From positions 141,703,009-141,767,008 of the forward strand of contig NC_134834.1 of the NCBI RefSeq assembly GCF_004210375.1: a DNA stretch of 64,000 nt, written 5' to 3'. The stretch comes from Tachypleus tridentatus. Its lineage: Eukaryota > Arthropoda > Merostomata > Xiphosura > Limulidae. Positions 24,001 to 38,359 of this stretch are shown here, one piece after another (within the stretch, counting starts at the first letter, position 1; each line of letters opens with the position of its first letter). The position numbers and the translations under genes were made by a program. Under the pieces are notes generated by a model. It was not told the DNA's origin and did not search any database. It saw only the letters and a program-made list of their open reading frames with translations.

Positions 24001-25195
24001 AAATGCCATCAATTACTAGAAACACTTTTTAAACAAAACAGTACCAAAAAAAGGAATGTGCCTTTGTTCATATGCTTATGCTTCATATGAAGGATGTTTT
24101 GCCTTTTTTTATGTTGGTGAAAGGCTAAAGTCTACCAATGAATACATCACAGGCTGGTGCAATACATTCATTGGAGAACTGTCAAAAATTTCCATTGCAG
24201 TGGCACAAGATAATAGCTATTTGCTGTGCAAAAAAAAGTAACCTTTCTGAAGCAATCACTTTTAGATGGCAAAAACACTTCCAAAACACCTGTTTGTTCT
24301 CAATGCTTAAGAAATACTAAAGGAATACCTCTTAATTGCCTATAGGTACATGTATGTTTCAGTGTTTTGATAAATTTGTTAAATTACTTACATAGGTATA
24401 CATTTCTTACACAGGACACATTTTATAGTAATACAAATCTAATGCATGAGAGTTAGCATAAATGTTTTTTAGAAATTTAGATTTAGGTAAAGTATCTATA
24501 TATTACATTTTAATTTTACCTAAATTTTTTTGTATCTATGTATATTCAATTTTTGGATTTCTTCCACAGTTTTTCAAAAAACTATTTATAATTTTGTATG
24601 TAGATTCTTGGCCTCCATAAAATATTCAACAGTGCTATAATTATTATTCATACATGAAGGGTTACCTAAAGTATACCTTGTCTGCTTCAACATGAAATAC
24701 TTATAATCACAATAGTTCATGCTGCAAAAATTGTTGTATCTATAAGCTATGTCGTGGTAGATGCAAGAAACAGATTGACTATGAGCTCACCCTAAGGACT
24801 TAAAGCATTACAATCAATTATGTTTAGATACAATGACTGAGGTTTGTTCACCAATAGGAAACAATAAGGCAGATTTTGCTTTACTAAAACATAAGATGAA
24901 CTTGATTACCTAAGATATTATCTTATGTTGCTCATTGCATACATATATTCATTGGCTTTCAGTTAAACACATTTCACATAGTATAAACCAACAATGGTAA
25001 CCAAAGACCATACAAAACACTTTTACCTGTTAAATTTAAAATATATACAATAATACACTCTGTAATGTGTATTTATCAATTGCTCCTGTTACCCCAGCAA
25101 ATTTGTGGTTGGTTTAAAGGAGACCTTTTTATTAAAATGAACCACTAATTTTAAACATAAAAATTACAAATATCTGAGCATATTTTAGAAATATA

Positions 25196-25668
25196 TACAA
25201 GGTGAGCCATCTTGATTTTTCTTATTCTGCTGAAGTGAAGTAAGTGTGAAATGTCATGTATCTGCCAAAATAGAATGTTTAAGTATATTTGAGGCTATTT
25301 GTTACTTGAAATGATGTCATGATACAATAGTCAAATTAAGACCATCCAACTGCATAAATTTGTGTAGTTTTATAACTCACCACACATTATAGAAAAATAT
25401 TTTGGAATAAAAAATGTACAATTTTATAAGAAACAAATAAAAACAGTATTTCTCTGGCAATATCTTTGTGAGCTACTACTTTTGTACCAATACATTTTAC
25501 TTCAGATAGTTTCATATATAGCATCTGGTTGACATTGATCTGGCTTTTATGTCAAAAACATAAGTGAATCCATATATGTCTAAACAACTTATTTCAGCAG
25601 ATTTTCAATAAATCACACCTACTTAATAATGATGGGGAAAATCAAGACTACTGTTTCACCCAGTATAT
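25196..25668. mobile_element. Mariner-like MITE (tentative)
   Basis: The left end TATATACAAGGTGAGCCATC-TTGATTTTTC and the reverse complement of the right end (TATATACTGGGTGAAACAGT-AGTCTTGATTTTC) are similar. That suggests imperfect terminal inverted repeats of about 30 bp with TA targets. The interior (about 410 bp) has no transposase. Confidence 0.45.
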
Positions 25669-25859
25669 ACCAAGTTCACATGACAACAATAACTCAAGGC
25701 TTAGATAACCTTATCATAAATTTCATAAATATTTAAAGGAAAAACAAGAGTTTATTAGCTCATCATGGTGTTAAAGCTATAGATATGTAAAAATATACTT
25801 TATTAAAACTTAGTAAATAATAAATACATAAAAATTTAAAGGGGCAAAAACAAACTTAT

Positions 25860-26620
25860 TAGCCCATCAAGGTGCCCCTTCCAGAAGCCAACTATAACCA
25901 CTCCTTTCTAGTCATGTATTTATCCAATCTTTTCTTGAACTCAGTTAAATTTTCTTTCTTCACCACTCCTGAAGACAGCTCATTACAAAAGCCAATCCCC
26001 CAGTTTGAAAAGTAATACTGTCTACACTTCAGATAACTCCCACACTGTCAAAATCTGAATTTTTGTCCCTTTGTGCTATTGTTTTCATTGCTAAAAACAA
26101 AAATATTTGATGGATCTCTATTATCAATACACTTAATAATCTTGAACACCTCAATCAAATCTCCTAAGACCCTTTGCTTATTCAGATATAAAAGGTTCAA
26201 AGATTTTAGTCTCCTATCATAGGAAAATCCCAATAGATCTTCTTTGAACCTTCTTCAACAATTCAATTTCCTTCTTGAGGAAGGAAGTCCAAAACTGTAT
26301 ACAGTGCTCTAAATGAGACCTTATAAGAGATCTATACAGTGAAAAACAATATCGCTTCTCTTGCATTCAATATTTTATAGGTGCTACCCAAAATCTATTG
26401 GCCCTATTTTTAGCTACAATGGTTTAGATGTCTCAAGTGATTTTTCAACCACAACACCAAGATATTTTTCTTCAACTGCCTACAGTGATACAATATTTAA
26501 TGTATTCCAATTTAAATGTAACAATAACTTCATTAGTGAAAACCTACATGCATTATTTTACATTTTGGACATATAAACATCATCTGCTACATACTTGCCA
26601 AATACATCAAATGATCTAAA
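25860..26620 (-). pseudogene. CR1/L2-type LINE, 3' end of the reverse transcriptase ORF
   Basis: On the minus strand an LLKKVQRRSIG-like block is followed by MGFSYDRRLKSLNLLYLNKQ, then RVLGDLIEVFKI and a short gap, IDNRDPSNIF, and finally EFKKRLDKYMTRKEWL before the stop near 25905. This order ('Y..RL..L.L..L..RR..GDLIE.YKI..' ... 'FK..LDK') is the C-terminal signature of CR1/L2-clade LINE reverse transcriptases. Stops near 26045 and elsewhere make it dead. The part above 26360 is only weakly assignable. Confidence 0.75.
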
Positions 26621-27870
26621 TGTCCATGTAAGTCTGCAACATCTTTGATTCAGTTAACTACCCAACAATCTTAATAATAATAACAATAATCAGTGCAATT
26701 TTCTATTTTTTAATTAACAACCACCAAAGGGAAGGCAGCCAGTCAGCAACATTCTACCACTCTTATAACCATATCTTAAATTGCAAAGAATACTTTTTGG
26801 TAACAGACAGTTCTGAATTCCAGTGCTCTATCACAGAACCAAAGCAGGTTTGAGGAATGAACTAAGGCATCTTGAACAAAAACGTAATAATAATAGTTTA
26901 GTACTCATGAAGAGCTTTTGGAATGCTTATTTATTGGCAATTCAAAATGGAAACTAAAATCTACTTATTTTTTAACAACAAAAAATGTATTAATTAAATA
27001 TCCTGCTTCACTACAACAAAAGATTTCAAAATGAAGAAAGATGACAAACTAATCCAAACTAGACCAGCTATTCAAACTACTTAATTCTAACATGCCAAAA
27101 AATTAAAGGTTGCACATAACATGTACAATATAAATACATTTTAAATGCTAAACTGCTGTAAGCTAGCCACTTAAATCTAAAAACAACTAATGAAATATTT
27201 CTCTATTTTATGTGACTAGAAAATAGGTTTTATGTCAAAATCTCAACTTCAACAAAACACACATTTGAATCTTGCATATGACTTAGTGAGTTGACCAAGC
27301 TACAGATGAAGTCGGATAAATTTTTAAGCAATTTGTTTGTGACAACAATAATTCTCTGTATATTTATGAAAGCAACTCTCCTGCTTCCCGTATCTTTCTA
27401 GAAAATGAATCCTGAAAAAATTATAATGACTTCCAATCAGATGATACAAACCATTTACAAAATGGTAATGCAGACTGGCATGTAAGTAAAGGAATACAAA
27501 CACACTGATATATCTATATACAGGGTGGTGCAAAGTTGAGCCACATGAGGAATTTATATAAGAAAAACAATGTAATCACATTTTTGTTTATTGAAGTAAA
27601 TGTTCAAATCTGCTAGCCATTAAATTTGAATCAATAAGCATAGTGAAGTTAATAGCCAGTAATTCAAATATATAATTTAATAAACTAAACTATAATTACT
27701 TTTTTTTATTGTTTCACAATCTCTATACAGAGTGACTTTTGCACTATTCTGCATACTGGTGGATGTAATTAATCACAGCAGGAGTATTGTGTGAAAATAC
27801 TTATAAACACTAAATAAACCTTATATGTACCAGTATATATGACTTATATGATAAAAACATCTGTGCTTAC

Positions 27871-28570
27871 GATCTAGGCCACCGATGTACTTCATGGTGA
27901 TCTCACAATGTCCCCAAACTGCACTAACAACAGGATAAAGTTTCTTCCCTTTCAGTCCACGGAAGGCTACACCTAAGTACTGACCATCCACCACAAATGA
28001 TAAAGTGCCCTCATCCATGTCTAAAACTACTACAAAACTATCTGGGACTACAAATGTTTCATCAGACTTCAAGAAACAAGGGTAAGTGATACCAGAATTG
28101 TTCTTCACATCATGGTACAGCTTGTTTCGGCCTAGGTCCCATCCCCATGATTCTGAATTACTCCCTACAAGGGACTGGTACCCAACACAATGTAGAGGTG
28201 CCTCACGTGTGGCAACACCCACAACAGCATGAGTTCCTCTCTGCCTTGTGCTCCAGTGAATTTCCCAAACATGTATTCCTCGAGTATAGCCTATCTTCCC
28301 ACGAATGCAGTCAGTGCTCTGGGCAACTGGATGCCTATGGAATGTTAACTTGTCTTCATCCTTCACAAATATATTGATGGAACGATCATCTGAATTCCAG
28401 GAGTGCTTTACTTGCTGCTCAAGAGTTATTAATGGCATGTCTAACAAAATATCCAATCTAGCAGGCCGTTGAAATTCTTGGTTTATGGCCTGAGCTACAT
28501 AATGAGAAGGTCCCAATGTTTCTCTGGTAATTGTCTTAACACCAACTGATGCCTTCTGCCCCATATTCAT
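27871..28570 (-). CDS. SPSB1/4-like SPRY domain SOCS box protein (Gustavus), exon 1
   Basis: This exon encodes most of the adaptor. It opens [20 protein letters not shown]; the second Met gives MGQK, the start used in vertebrate SPSB1, so either ATG (28570 or 28564) is plausible. In-frame TAA codons lie upstream (about 28592). Residues about 30-60 hold [20 protein letters not shown] and HSWN, and about 60-230 form the B30.2/SPRY domain with [51 protein letters not shown] and [18 protein letters not shown]. Coding ends at GLD plus one base before the GTAAGC donor at 27870. In the family, the SPRY domain binds short substrate motifs (such as those of Vasa, Par-4 and inducible NO synthase), and the SOCS box hands them to Elongin B/C-Cullin-5 for ubiquitination. 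The 28147-28377 plus-strand frame is a shadow. Confidence 0.97.
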
Positions 28571-28859
28571 TGGATCAGAGCAGAAGTGTTAATAGTAGAT
28601 TTCAGATATGGTGACACTAGAGCAGCTGGCTAATAGATGATCCATTGATTGTGAGAGTTGGACCTGTAATCATACCGAGAAGGTTAGCAGTCTGATGTTA
28701 CAGGTAATTTGATAAAGTCTTTTTACTGGCATGGTCTTGAAGGGGCTGTATTAGATAAATAAAATTCACAGCCAACACTGTAGGGAATCACAGGGAATAA
28801 AAATTTGAAGAAATCCACATTGACATCCTTGTTTCCTTGACTGATGATCTTGTCTACAA
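28571..28859 (-). other. Probable 5' UTR part of the SPSB coding exon
   Basis: On the minus strand TTATTCATTTCCATAG at 28860 is a good acceptor candidate, about 290 bases before the start codon. An alternative is GTATGATTACAG near 28665. Stops in all relevant frames before the ATG agree with untranslated sequence. The transcription start is therefore further right. Confidence 0.45.
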
Positions 28860-29186
28860 CTATGGAAATGAATAAGTATTAGTTTTTATTCTTACTTTAT
28901 GTAGTAAAAAGTCAAACAAAAATAATTACTCATAGAAAAGAGAAACTACATGGTTCAGCAAATACATCAACTATAAATAATTCTGAGAGAAGGTATTTAA
29001 TGTGAATAAAGGCCCAAAAATTACTAAATGTGAAAGTAGAGAAATTTATATTTAACACTCCTATGAAAAGTGGGGCCTAATAGGCCCCAGAGCAAATTGA
29101 AAGGTTATTAATATTAGGCTAATAATTTTGTATTTAAATGAAATTGCCATTTAAATCCATTAATGAATGGATTAACGAGGTTCCCA

Positions 29187-29221
<35 letters not shown>

Positions 29222-31787
29222 GGGGAACTGGCTTGGAGAAATCAGGACTAGAAACGTCTTTTCGTAGGAGTGTTAAAAATGTCAACAACACTGTTTCTGC
29301 TAAATCCAATACCAATGAGAACTTTGCTCACTACAAGAGATCATCAGGCCAGCTGGAACACAAAAGGAAAAGTTTTGGTTAAGATGATAGTTATATTATC
29401 AATTTGCACAAAACTTTCACAAGTAAATATTCTTTAAAATAAACACTTTACATTCAGTAAACAATGCTTAAAACAAATATTTATAAACTGTAGAAAAGGG
29501 CAAAAAGTTTTATCGATACAACTTGTAATCACAGCACAAAACTTAACATAATGTATACAGAATGAAAAATCAAATGTTTACAAAATAAAATTTAATGGTA
29601 TCTGAAGACCAAAATGACATACTTAATTTTCACACTTTAACACAGACAAATAATTTACATAGCAAGTCTTACATGAATGATAAGTCCATTGAAGTCACAT
29701 ATAAGTGAAAACTCCTACAAACCCAACTGAATGTACCTACTCCCAAACCTGAAGGTTGTGGAACCAAAGACCAAAATGAAGAAATCTTGGCATTCCAGTG
29801 AGTAACAAATATGTTTATATGAAGTGTTTCCAGTTGAAAACACATCCATTGCAATACCTATAGAAAAAGGGAAACATTGGTAAACAAATGAAACTTTAGA
29901 TAAGGTGAAGGAATAGAAACCCCCATCCTGGTCAGTTTGCTATCAAGCCACAAAGCAGGGTTGACCCTGATTGCACAGGGAAAGGGTAATAGGATAACCC
30001 TAGGGAATGCAGGAGAAGTTCTTCTGGTTGAGATAAATCCAATGAAGTTAATACATGTGAGCTCCACCTAAGGGTATAAGAGCTTCCAAGAAAGCCCACA
30101 ATCCTAACAAAGAAAGAAAACTCTCTTTCATTGAAAAAAAGAAGGTAGAAGTAAAGTGTAGAAGGCTTGAATCAATGGATGGGAATGAAAGAACCTCCCC
30201 ACTTGCCCAGTGAAATTGGATATTGAGAAGGTTAAGAGTAGACCTTTCCAACTGAATCAAACCACAAAGTCTGATTTAACTTTTCAAAGAAGTAAACAGG
30301 TGTGACTGAGTGATTGACTGACTAGGTATAGAAAGAAATGAGTATTGTTAATTGGTTACCACAGTTACATCCAGACCTTTAAATAACTGCGTCTTTTCAT
30401 CAAAGTCTACATCTGCAGATTCTATTAACTTAAAAGAACCTTTGACAAAATACTTTACTCTTCTCTACTCTGTTACCACAAACTAATCAGTGATAAATTC
30501 ACTCACTTTACCCCATGGGTTACCACAGTGTATACAAAGCTTTAAATAATCCTCTCTGTCATGAAAAGTCTACACAGGTCAATTCACTTACTTTAGAATT
30601 CAACCAACAAAAGGAATTATTTTCCTCTACTCTGTTATTACAATACAATTTGCAATTTTAACACTTCAAAGTCACCACTATACATATTTAATGGCTAAAT
30701 TGATTATCATCGAGCCTAACTATATTTACTTTCACTAACTTAACTTACTTTCTCTCTGTACTTGCATATATTCATAACATGAGACATAAAAATCTAGACT
30801 CCTAGTAGCAACAATATTACACAAGAAAACTTATAAGCTTCAAGTAAAATGAGGTCAACAACATTACAAAAGTCTAGTACAACAATTAAACTACATACAC
30901 AGAGTACAACTCATACAAAATTATATTACAAAATTTGTAATAACTATGGCTTTTAAATAAATAAACTTTTAGTAGTTTTGTTATGAAAACCAAATAATCT
31001 TTAAGCATTAAATCCCTAATTAAACTAAATAATAGCTCTTACACTTAACAGTCTTATATATCCAACACCTCTTCATATTCATACCACTAAGGAAAAGAGT
31101 ACTTGAACCTTTTTTTGTTGTTGTTGCTGGACAAAAAGTTTTAAATGTTTTCAAAAACTGTACTTGCTTTAGAACTTAAGGTAGGGAAAGCTGGTGAATG
31201 AAATTTCATGGAAACATCTTAAAGGTGCATAATCATCAAGACAAAGCAAAATAAAATATCTGTCCTTTTTAGTTGTGTGGAAACAGTGTGAAGAAAAAAC
31301 ATCATTAGTTTTGTTTTTTCTCTTTCCTTTTTAATTTCTGGAAAAAAGTTTATGTTTGATTAAAATTAAAAAACACTTTTTTCATTTCATAAAAAAATCT
31401 ACAAAAAAGTTCTAGACACCATAGTAACCTGTCACATGGGATTCAGCAAACCCTGGTAATGTGCATTATATCTTTTAAACTATTACAGGCACAATCTTAA
31501 ATTTGGAGAACTGATATCTATACAGCAAGTATAAATAAACTTACAGCTGGAAACACATTTGTTACTTGCTAATAAAACAGTAGGAAGGGTAAATTCATTA
31601 TGTGTGGTGAAAGCCTGTAAGAAAAGTGATATCACTGTGTTTAGAAAGGAATACAGTTCTTGATTTGATGTTCCTGAATGAAAAGGTATATAAGCATTTT
31701 CTGTGTGTTATTCATCAGGTTGTAGACTCTGAAAGTAAAACATGCATCATGATTAGTTATGCAATTCAGATGGGATATTAGTGGAAT
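28860..31787 (-). other. Upstream intron of the SPSB gene (presumed), non-coding
   Basis: No exon or known transposon was recognised. Short minus-strand frames at 29669-30260 sit in purine-skewed DNA and carry no domain. Confidence 0.35.
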
Positions 31788-32370
31788 TTGGTATGGTATG
31801 GTATGATGGTATGGGTAACACTTTTACTGATAAGCAGAAAACGACATTCTGATCTTCCTAGGTCATCTTCAGGTTAACAAAAAGAGTGCACAACTGACCG
31901 TTGCCAGACATGTCTTGGTGACAAGAGTATAAATGGGTACGAAATTGTAGGGGCATTGCAGTTGGATGTTAAGTTATTAACTAGTATAGGTATAAAGGTG
32001 TTCTTTTACATTAGTTTAATTTTGGTTTTAGTTGCTGTATAAGTAGGGCTTCATTGATTTTGCATTTGTTTATATTTGTTTCCTTACTTAGTATTTAGGA
32101 ATTTTCTATGGTTGTAAAAGAACACCTTTATACCTATACTAATTACTAACCTAACAACCAACTGCAATGCCACTTACAATCCATATCCTTTTATACTTTT
32201 GTCCCTAAGACATGTCTGGCAATGGCCAGTTGCAAACTCTCTTTGTTAACCTGAAGATGACTTAGGAAGGTCAATACAATGTTCTCTGCTTATCAATAAG
32301 TGTTAATACCCGTACCAGCCATTCTGAGATACATTTTTATTTCAAGTGGGTTTCTCATTATCAAAAATTA
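31788..32370. repeat. Large Penelope-like fold-back (two inverted copies, about 220-bp arms)
   Basis: The left arm (about 31795-32015) contains CTTCCTAGGTCATCTTCAGG, CCGTTGCCAGACATGTCTTG and AGTATAGGTATAAAGGTGTT. The right arm (about 32108-32325) contains their reverse complements: AACACCTTTATACCTATACT, AGACATGTCTGGCAATGGCC and CCTGAAGATGACTTAGGAAG. The loop is about 90 bases. The right end runs into ATACATTTTTATTTCAAGTG, the same terminus as the other copies. A (TGGTA)n run lies at the left edge. The hammerhead-like cores are mutated in both arms. Confidence 0.85.
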
Positions 32371-35300
32371 TTGGTCTCATTGACCAGTTAGATTCAACTA
32401 ACTTATTATTTTTACAGTAGAGTCAACATTATCTGCCAGGAGCAATGAAATATGCTGAATGTATCAATCACTTCAATCATTTCCAGAATTACTTGGGGCC
32501 ACATTAATGAAGAGCATGTAAATCCCACCAGTACATGAAATCCGTCATACCTAACAGACTTAAGCATTTTCCACCCAAATATTTCAATGATGATAAAATA
32601 AACTTTTATAAGTTTACAAAATTATACAATTTTATTCAAAATGTGATTGAAATATTTGTGAAAGCAGATTTTCAAATGCTTACAAGCCTGCTGTGATGAA
32701 CTCCATGTAATTATGTATCAATGCCTGCCATTTCTTGATTCAATAAATTTTGGATTTTTAAAGAAAATTTGAAATAGTTTTGAAACTAAGGCAGATTGTT
32801 TAATTACAATTTGTAGTTTGTTTCACAACAAAAGTAAAAAAATGGAGTAAATACATATAAAACTGAATTTTCCATTAAGAGATTTTTAAACTTCATTGGT
32901 CTCATATAATTGCCCTGATTTTATGTGGGCTAAATTAAGATTCAATTACATAAAAGAAATGACATTACTTTTTATAATTGACATACAGACAAACATCTAA
33001 GTGATAGAGAATGAACTTTTTATGCTTTTTACAAAATCACTCTTGTCTAAGATTTTATAAACTTACAATACTCGGTTAAGTCTATATACAGGAAACTAAC
33101 ATTCCTCTTTGATTTGATTTTTTTAAAGATATTTTTGAACTGCCCTTCATTTAATACAATATAACTATGTATCTTCAAATAAACAAAAAAGGGTTAAGTT
33201 ACTTTTGAAACAAAGAATAATACATAATGCCACATATACTTTTACACAAAACCTGTAACAATCTTCAAATATGATTGTCTTCCTTAGACTTCACAAATAT
33301 TCACAAATTACTCAACAAAAACTACTCAATTTTTGTTTATGGAAATGAATATTACTTGGTGACATTGATTAAATATCAGAAATATCCTAAACCTCTAATT
33401 CTCAGATTTTATTGAATGTAACCTTTGTACACATCCTTCAAAAGAATTTTACCAGTATACTAAGGGAAGCTGCAGAACCAATCAGTTATTAAGGTTGAGA
33501 AAAAGTATACACAGAATTGTTAAGGAAAACTGGGATATTCGTTTCTAAATAAACTAATTCTTCATTACAAATCACTGTCCTTCAAGAAAACAGAATAACA
33601 CCATTAAAAAGAATTGGGATATCTAGTTCTAGTACACTATTGCTAAATAAACTAATTGCTTGTTAAAAGTAACTGTACTTAGTTTTCATTTAGTAAAATA
33701 AAAACTATTCTTATCAGTGTGTGTGATAAATATATGTATAACTCAGCAAAATCAAATTCAATCCAGTCCTACAAAAAACAAAGTCAGTACAACACTTAGT
33801 ATCTGGCAAGAAAACTTGTGATGTTATTAGATGACCTCTTTAGAATGATTTAGTACAGACAGATATTTTGTAAGTAATACTAAAAACACAGAAATAGTAA
33901 ATAATATTTAACTACCAACATTTCTCAATTTTTTTTCTAGTTCCACAATTAACTGGAAAAATGTCATAAATAAGCTCTATAAGTATAAAAACATCATAAT
34001 CTTTTAAGTGTAGTTTTTGGTACAGACAGAAGTTAGGAAAAAAACATTAAATTAATATGTTTATATTTTTATCACAGGCTGGAAAAAGCTAAAACTGTGA
34101 GCTGCTGAAATATCAGTAATGAAACTTCCTATGTAGTTAAAACTAGTCATTCTTAAACAGCTGTCCTGTTTGTGTAAACACACTAACATATTGTTAGATT
34201 ATCATTAATTCACATTTAGTAAATTATAATAAACACAATTAAATATTCGAGCTATTCAGCAAACACTAAGTCTTTGAAGAAATAAAAAAACAATGAATAT
34301 TAACTTCTAACTATCTTATTAACACAATTTTATGCTAAATTATGCATGCAGTTAGGGTTGTTCTTAAGGAGGGGCTCACTTTCAATCCACAAAGAAGAAA
34401 ACATCCACAAACACACAAATATAATTGATATGCAAATAATATAATATTTATATTGTAGATTAAAACACACAGTGTCATAAGTTATTATATAATACAATGT
34501 GAGATAATTTTATATTTTCTGCCTTAAATTTTTATCTAAAATTTAGCTTAGATGTACAAATACATAGGGTATATAACAACAAAAATTTCAAGCATAATGA
34601 TATATAGAAGATATACAACAGTGTGTTTTACTAAACCAAGGCTAAGGGCAAAGTGACAGCAATACCTTTCTAACAATTACTCTCAAAATATCTGTACTTT
34701 TGTTCAGAAAATGATAAGTGTTTTTCTTCTTTTAAATACTACTAAATCATTATTATGAAAATGAAACCACTAAAAGTAAATAAACTCTATGGTATATTTA
34801 AAGCAATATGTGAAACAAGAAGTCATAATTTATGTTAGAACTATTCTTTACACATGTAGGTTGGATTTATGCATCATAAATATAGTATTTACGGGTGAAA
34901 GACTGAACAAAACCAATAATGTAAATATCTTTTGTATATATCATGTACAATTGCTGTGCAAATAACAAAAGATAGCATTTTCATAATCTGAAAATGTAGT
35001 TCTGATAGATACTTACATCTTCACACAGAACAGCTATATCCCTCATGCATCTGATTCTGAGATTTGCATGAATCTAGCCTTTAGCAAATTCTCACTTAAA
35101 ATTCACATTTAGCATAAAATTTGCTGGTGCATTATGACATCATCATGCATTAAAAGACCTCCATCAATAGGAGGGCAACATAACTTTCAGGTACAATAAT
35201 ACCCATTAAGCAATTGCACTCAAAATAACTTTGTGGTCAGACAAGGCAAGAAGACAGTGCAACAGAAGTAAAAACGTGTTATGAGGTATTTATCGGAAAT

Positions 35301-38300
35301 ACAATTTCAACTTTGGAAAATGTAATTTCAGAGACAATAATCCACCTGTTCACACAGAATAGGTAGAATCACACACTGAATTGATAGAGTGGCTGGTGAA
35401 AATTTTAACCTAGATGAGCTTCCTTCTGAAAGTGTCTAAAGTTTAACCTAATGATTCAGACTCTATAGGAGCACTTCAGGGTGGACCTTCATCTCTTCTT
35501 GACCAGGGCATCTCTTTCACCTGGAAAAAGAAGAAGGGAAAATAAGCCTAAAGTATTGCAGGGATAAGTTGAATAAAAACATGATTATGTGAGGACTAGC
35601 ATGAAAGCAGTTGGTGAACAAATATGTGCAATGTGATTATGGTGCAACCATGCTGTAAAGGGTGTATTCACTTAGCCAGACTTAGGCTGCAGGAAAAGGA
35701 CACACTAGCTGTTTGAATGGTGACCTGCAGTATCCTGACATTGTCAACACTGCCCCACTTTTCATTGTATTATACTAAACCAAATCAATGTGGGACTCTC
35801 TAAGGTTCACTACCCCAGTGGTTAGGAACTGGTAAGCAGCAAGAATCTCCCATGCTTTACTTGAATAGAGAAGAGGGGTTCTTATTTGGGAAGCATGGAA
35901 AAGTACTAGAATTCCCATAAGACATTTGTTGGAAAAGTTTTTTATTGGAGACAGTACAACGTGTTACCATGAAATTGTTTACTTAAAAGCTGGAAAGTGC
36001 AAACGAAAGAAGTGAACAGTCATTTCCCTGGTGCCAGATTTGTCTATAATGGTAGAGCCTGGAAGGGGGGGGAGGGTCTAAGCACTTCTTATTAATCCTT
36101 GCCTACTGCATATTTTAGGAAATAAACATACCCTGGGAGGTAACAACAGACACCTGATGAGATCCTGTTAGGTGGAGGAGGAAGAGAGAAAGAAATTATA
36201 CTTAACCTTATTAAGGATGGTAGATCCATTGAAGATTGTCGACCTGATGTTGTTGAAATCATGTGAGAGAAAAAAACAGCTCAATGATGAAGATAATGAT
36301 GCCACAGGCTTGCCTGGAGGATCTCTTCCAAGAACAAGTAAAAATGAGAAGTAAGAAAATGAGACAAGAGATGAATGATGAAGTTGAGATAGATAAGAAA
36401 CCAGGAAAATGAATGAGAACTGACAAGGGGCTATATAAGCCTAGGTCCCCAGTGAAATCAAATACTATGAAAGACTTCTGAACAAAGAAAGAAAGCCCAA
36501 CAAAAATCACAGAAACATGAAGTAAGGGAAGCACATACTAGTAAGGAATGCATCCCAACAAGTCTCAAGCACAGAAAAATCAAGTAAAGACAGAGCAAAA
36601 GTAGTACTAGCTAAGATGGTTAGGAAAATAGCATAAACTAGCACATGAATCTTACAAGCATATATCTGAGAGATAGAGCTATTTCATCTGAGCAGAAAGC
36701 TATAGGTTCAAGATTTGCCAGTGCCTACCACAACTTCTATCACAGCATGAATTCAGGAAAGTAAAGGTGTTGTAATATAAACACACAATGCAGTCCTTTC
36801 AGGAATCAAAATATTACATTCTCCTTCCTGATTGGGAATGCATGGTTCATCCATATTTGTTTAGTTATGACCAGTGAAAGTGAACATATTACATGGATTA
36901 AATAAAAAATAATTCCTGAAGAAATTCAACTTTACACAAGGCAATGTAAGTTTCCTAATAGCTTTTCCTCAAGTGAGTGTAATTCTATTTTATTATTTTT
37001 ATACCTGGTTTCATGTTTGAAAAATGCATGAGGGTTGTAAGTAGCCTTTGCCAAACAGGGGCTATTAGGTGAAGGACTTTAGAAAAATATTAGTAAGAGG
37101 CTCACACTATCTAACCCTTCATATCCTTCAAAACCTTTGGGGAAATATCTGGCCAAATATCCTTGTCATTCTTTAAACTTCTAAATGTTTTCTTAACAAG
37201 CTCAGAAATGATGTGACATTTGTATTTTTTCTGCCAAGTGTTCTGGATAAGAAATGTTACTCAACTTTTAATTACCAGAAAGAGAAGAAAACACAGATTT
37301 CAGTAACTCATCCATCATGTAATTGTCAGAAATAGGCTTTCCATTATCATCTCTCAAAGACTATACTCTCTTCAACATTTGGTGTACTCTTAAATATATT
37401 TAATGAAATCTTTATTGTTAATTTTTATTTCAAGATTCCATTTAATTACTTTTCTCAATCTTGTATAATCCTCCAAGTATCCCAACAAGTCATTCAACTT
37501 AAACTTTTTTTTTTAATTTTATAATGTTAATTAGCCAATTGGCCTTTTATACATAGCTATTCTTTTTTCTTTTCTGTACTTAAAGTGTCTATTTTGGATG
37601 ATCAAAAGTTGTTTATATAGAAATCTACATTTGAGCAGCATCTTTATTTAAAACAGAAGCCCACTTCAAAGTTAACTGACAATTCTTGACATATTCATTA
37701 ACATGTTCTTTCTTGAAATTTGCAATAAAAATGTTATTATTCCTGATCCTCATAAACAGTACCATATTAAGTCTAATTTCCAGGACCTGACTGAGGTATT
37801 TTGAGAATGTTAAGGGAATTGATAGTGTTATTGAATCTTCTCTTACTTTGTGGAAAAAAAAAAAGCAATAGGAGGAGACAAAAGCTAAGATAGTTCTATT
37901 TTTAACACTTAAGTGCAATTGGCTTTTAAAATGACTTTCTTTAAGATGAAGGGTATGTAATAAATGTAAAGTGGTTTATACATTATAGAGAATTCGTGAA
38001 AAATATTTAAATGAAAAGTGCTGTCGTTCAATTTTTCTTCCTCTTTTTATATAGTTTACTTGAGACTCGTTAAGTGGATGGGACAGCCTATATGGACTTT
38101 AATTTCTATCATGTCACTTGTTCTCTAAAAAGTTTAAAGTAATTAAAATTATATTACTTAATTACTGTATTACTAGTAGTCTATACTGCGTGTAACGTTT
38201 TAAACGTAACATAATATTAGTAAAATACATTCATTCTTAAGCTGTTGTTTTTTAAACTAGTAACTCTAACAAGTTTTTAACTTCTCCATAGCAAATGTAT

Positions 38301-38359
38301 CAGTTTTAGTTTTACATTAAAGAAATTGTTCTTACGTTACATATGTAGCCTTTAACTTA
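32371..38359 (-). other. CpG-poor presumed first intron of the SPSB gene
   Basis: Nearly 6 kb without a recognisable exon or classified repeat. 35.5-36.7 kb is purine-skewed on the plus strand like 12-14 kb, with short open frames (36172-36354, 36534-36259) that reflect composition. A G-run occurs near 36065. CpG is rare until about 37.95 kb. Confidence 0.35.

Larger units (their letters stand above)
19027..27870 (-). other. SPSB intron (8,844 bp)
   Basis: The minus-strand donor C|GTAAGC at 27870 and acceptor CTAG at 19027 are both phase 1. The intron carries the Tigger copy, a MITE, a LINE tail, a Penelope-like fragment and one copy of a dispersed repeat. Stretches without a listed element (about 19.7-20.6, 24.0-25.2 and 26.6-27.8 kb) hold only AT-rich sequence that I could not assign. 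Confidence 0.9.

Noticed and set aside
27530-27750. Mariner-like ends around ACAGGGTGGTGCAAAG and ACAGAGTGACTTTTGCAC
   Set aside because: The second motif is not in the inverted orientation required for a terminal repeat.
28147-28377. 76-codon plus-strand ORF
   Set aside because: Antisense shadow of the SPRY-domain exon.
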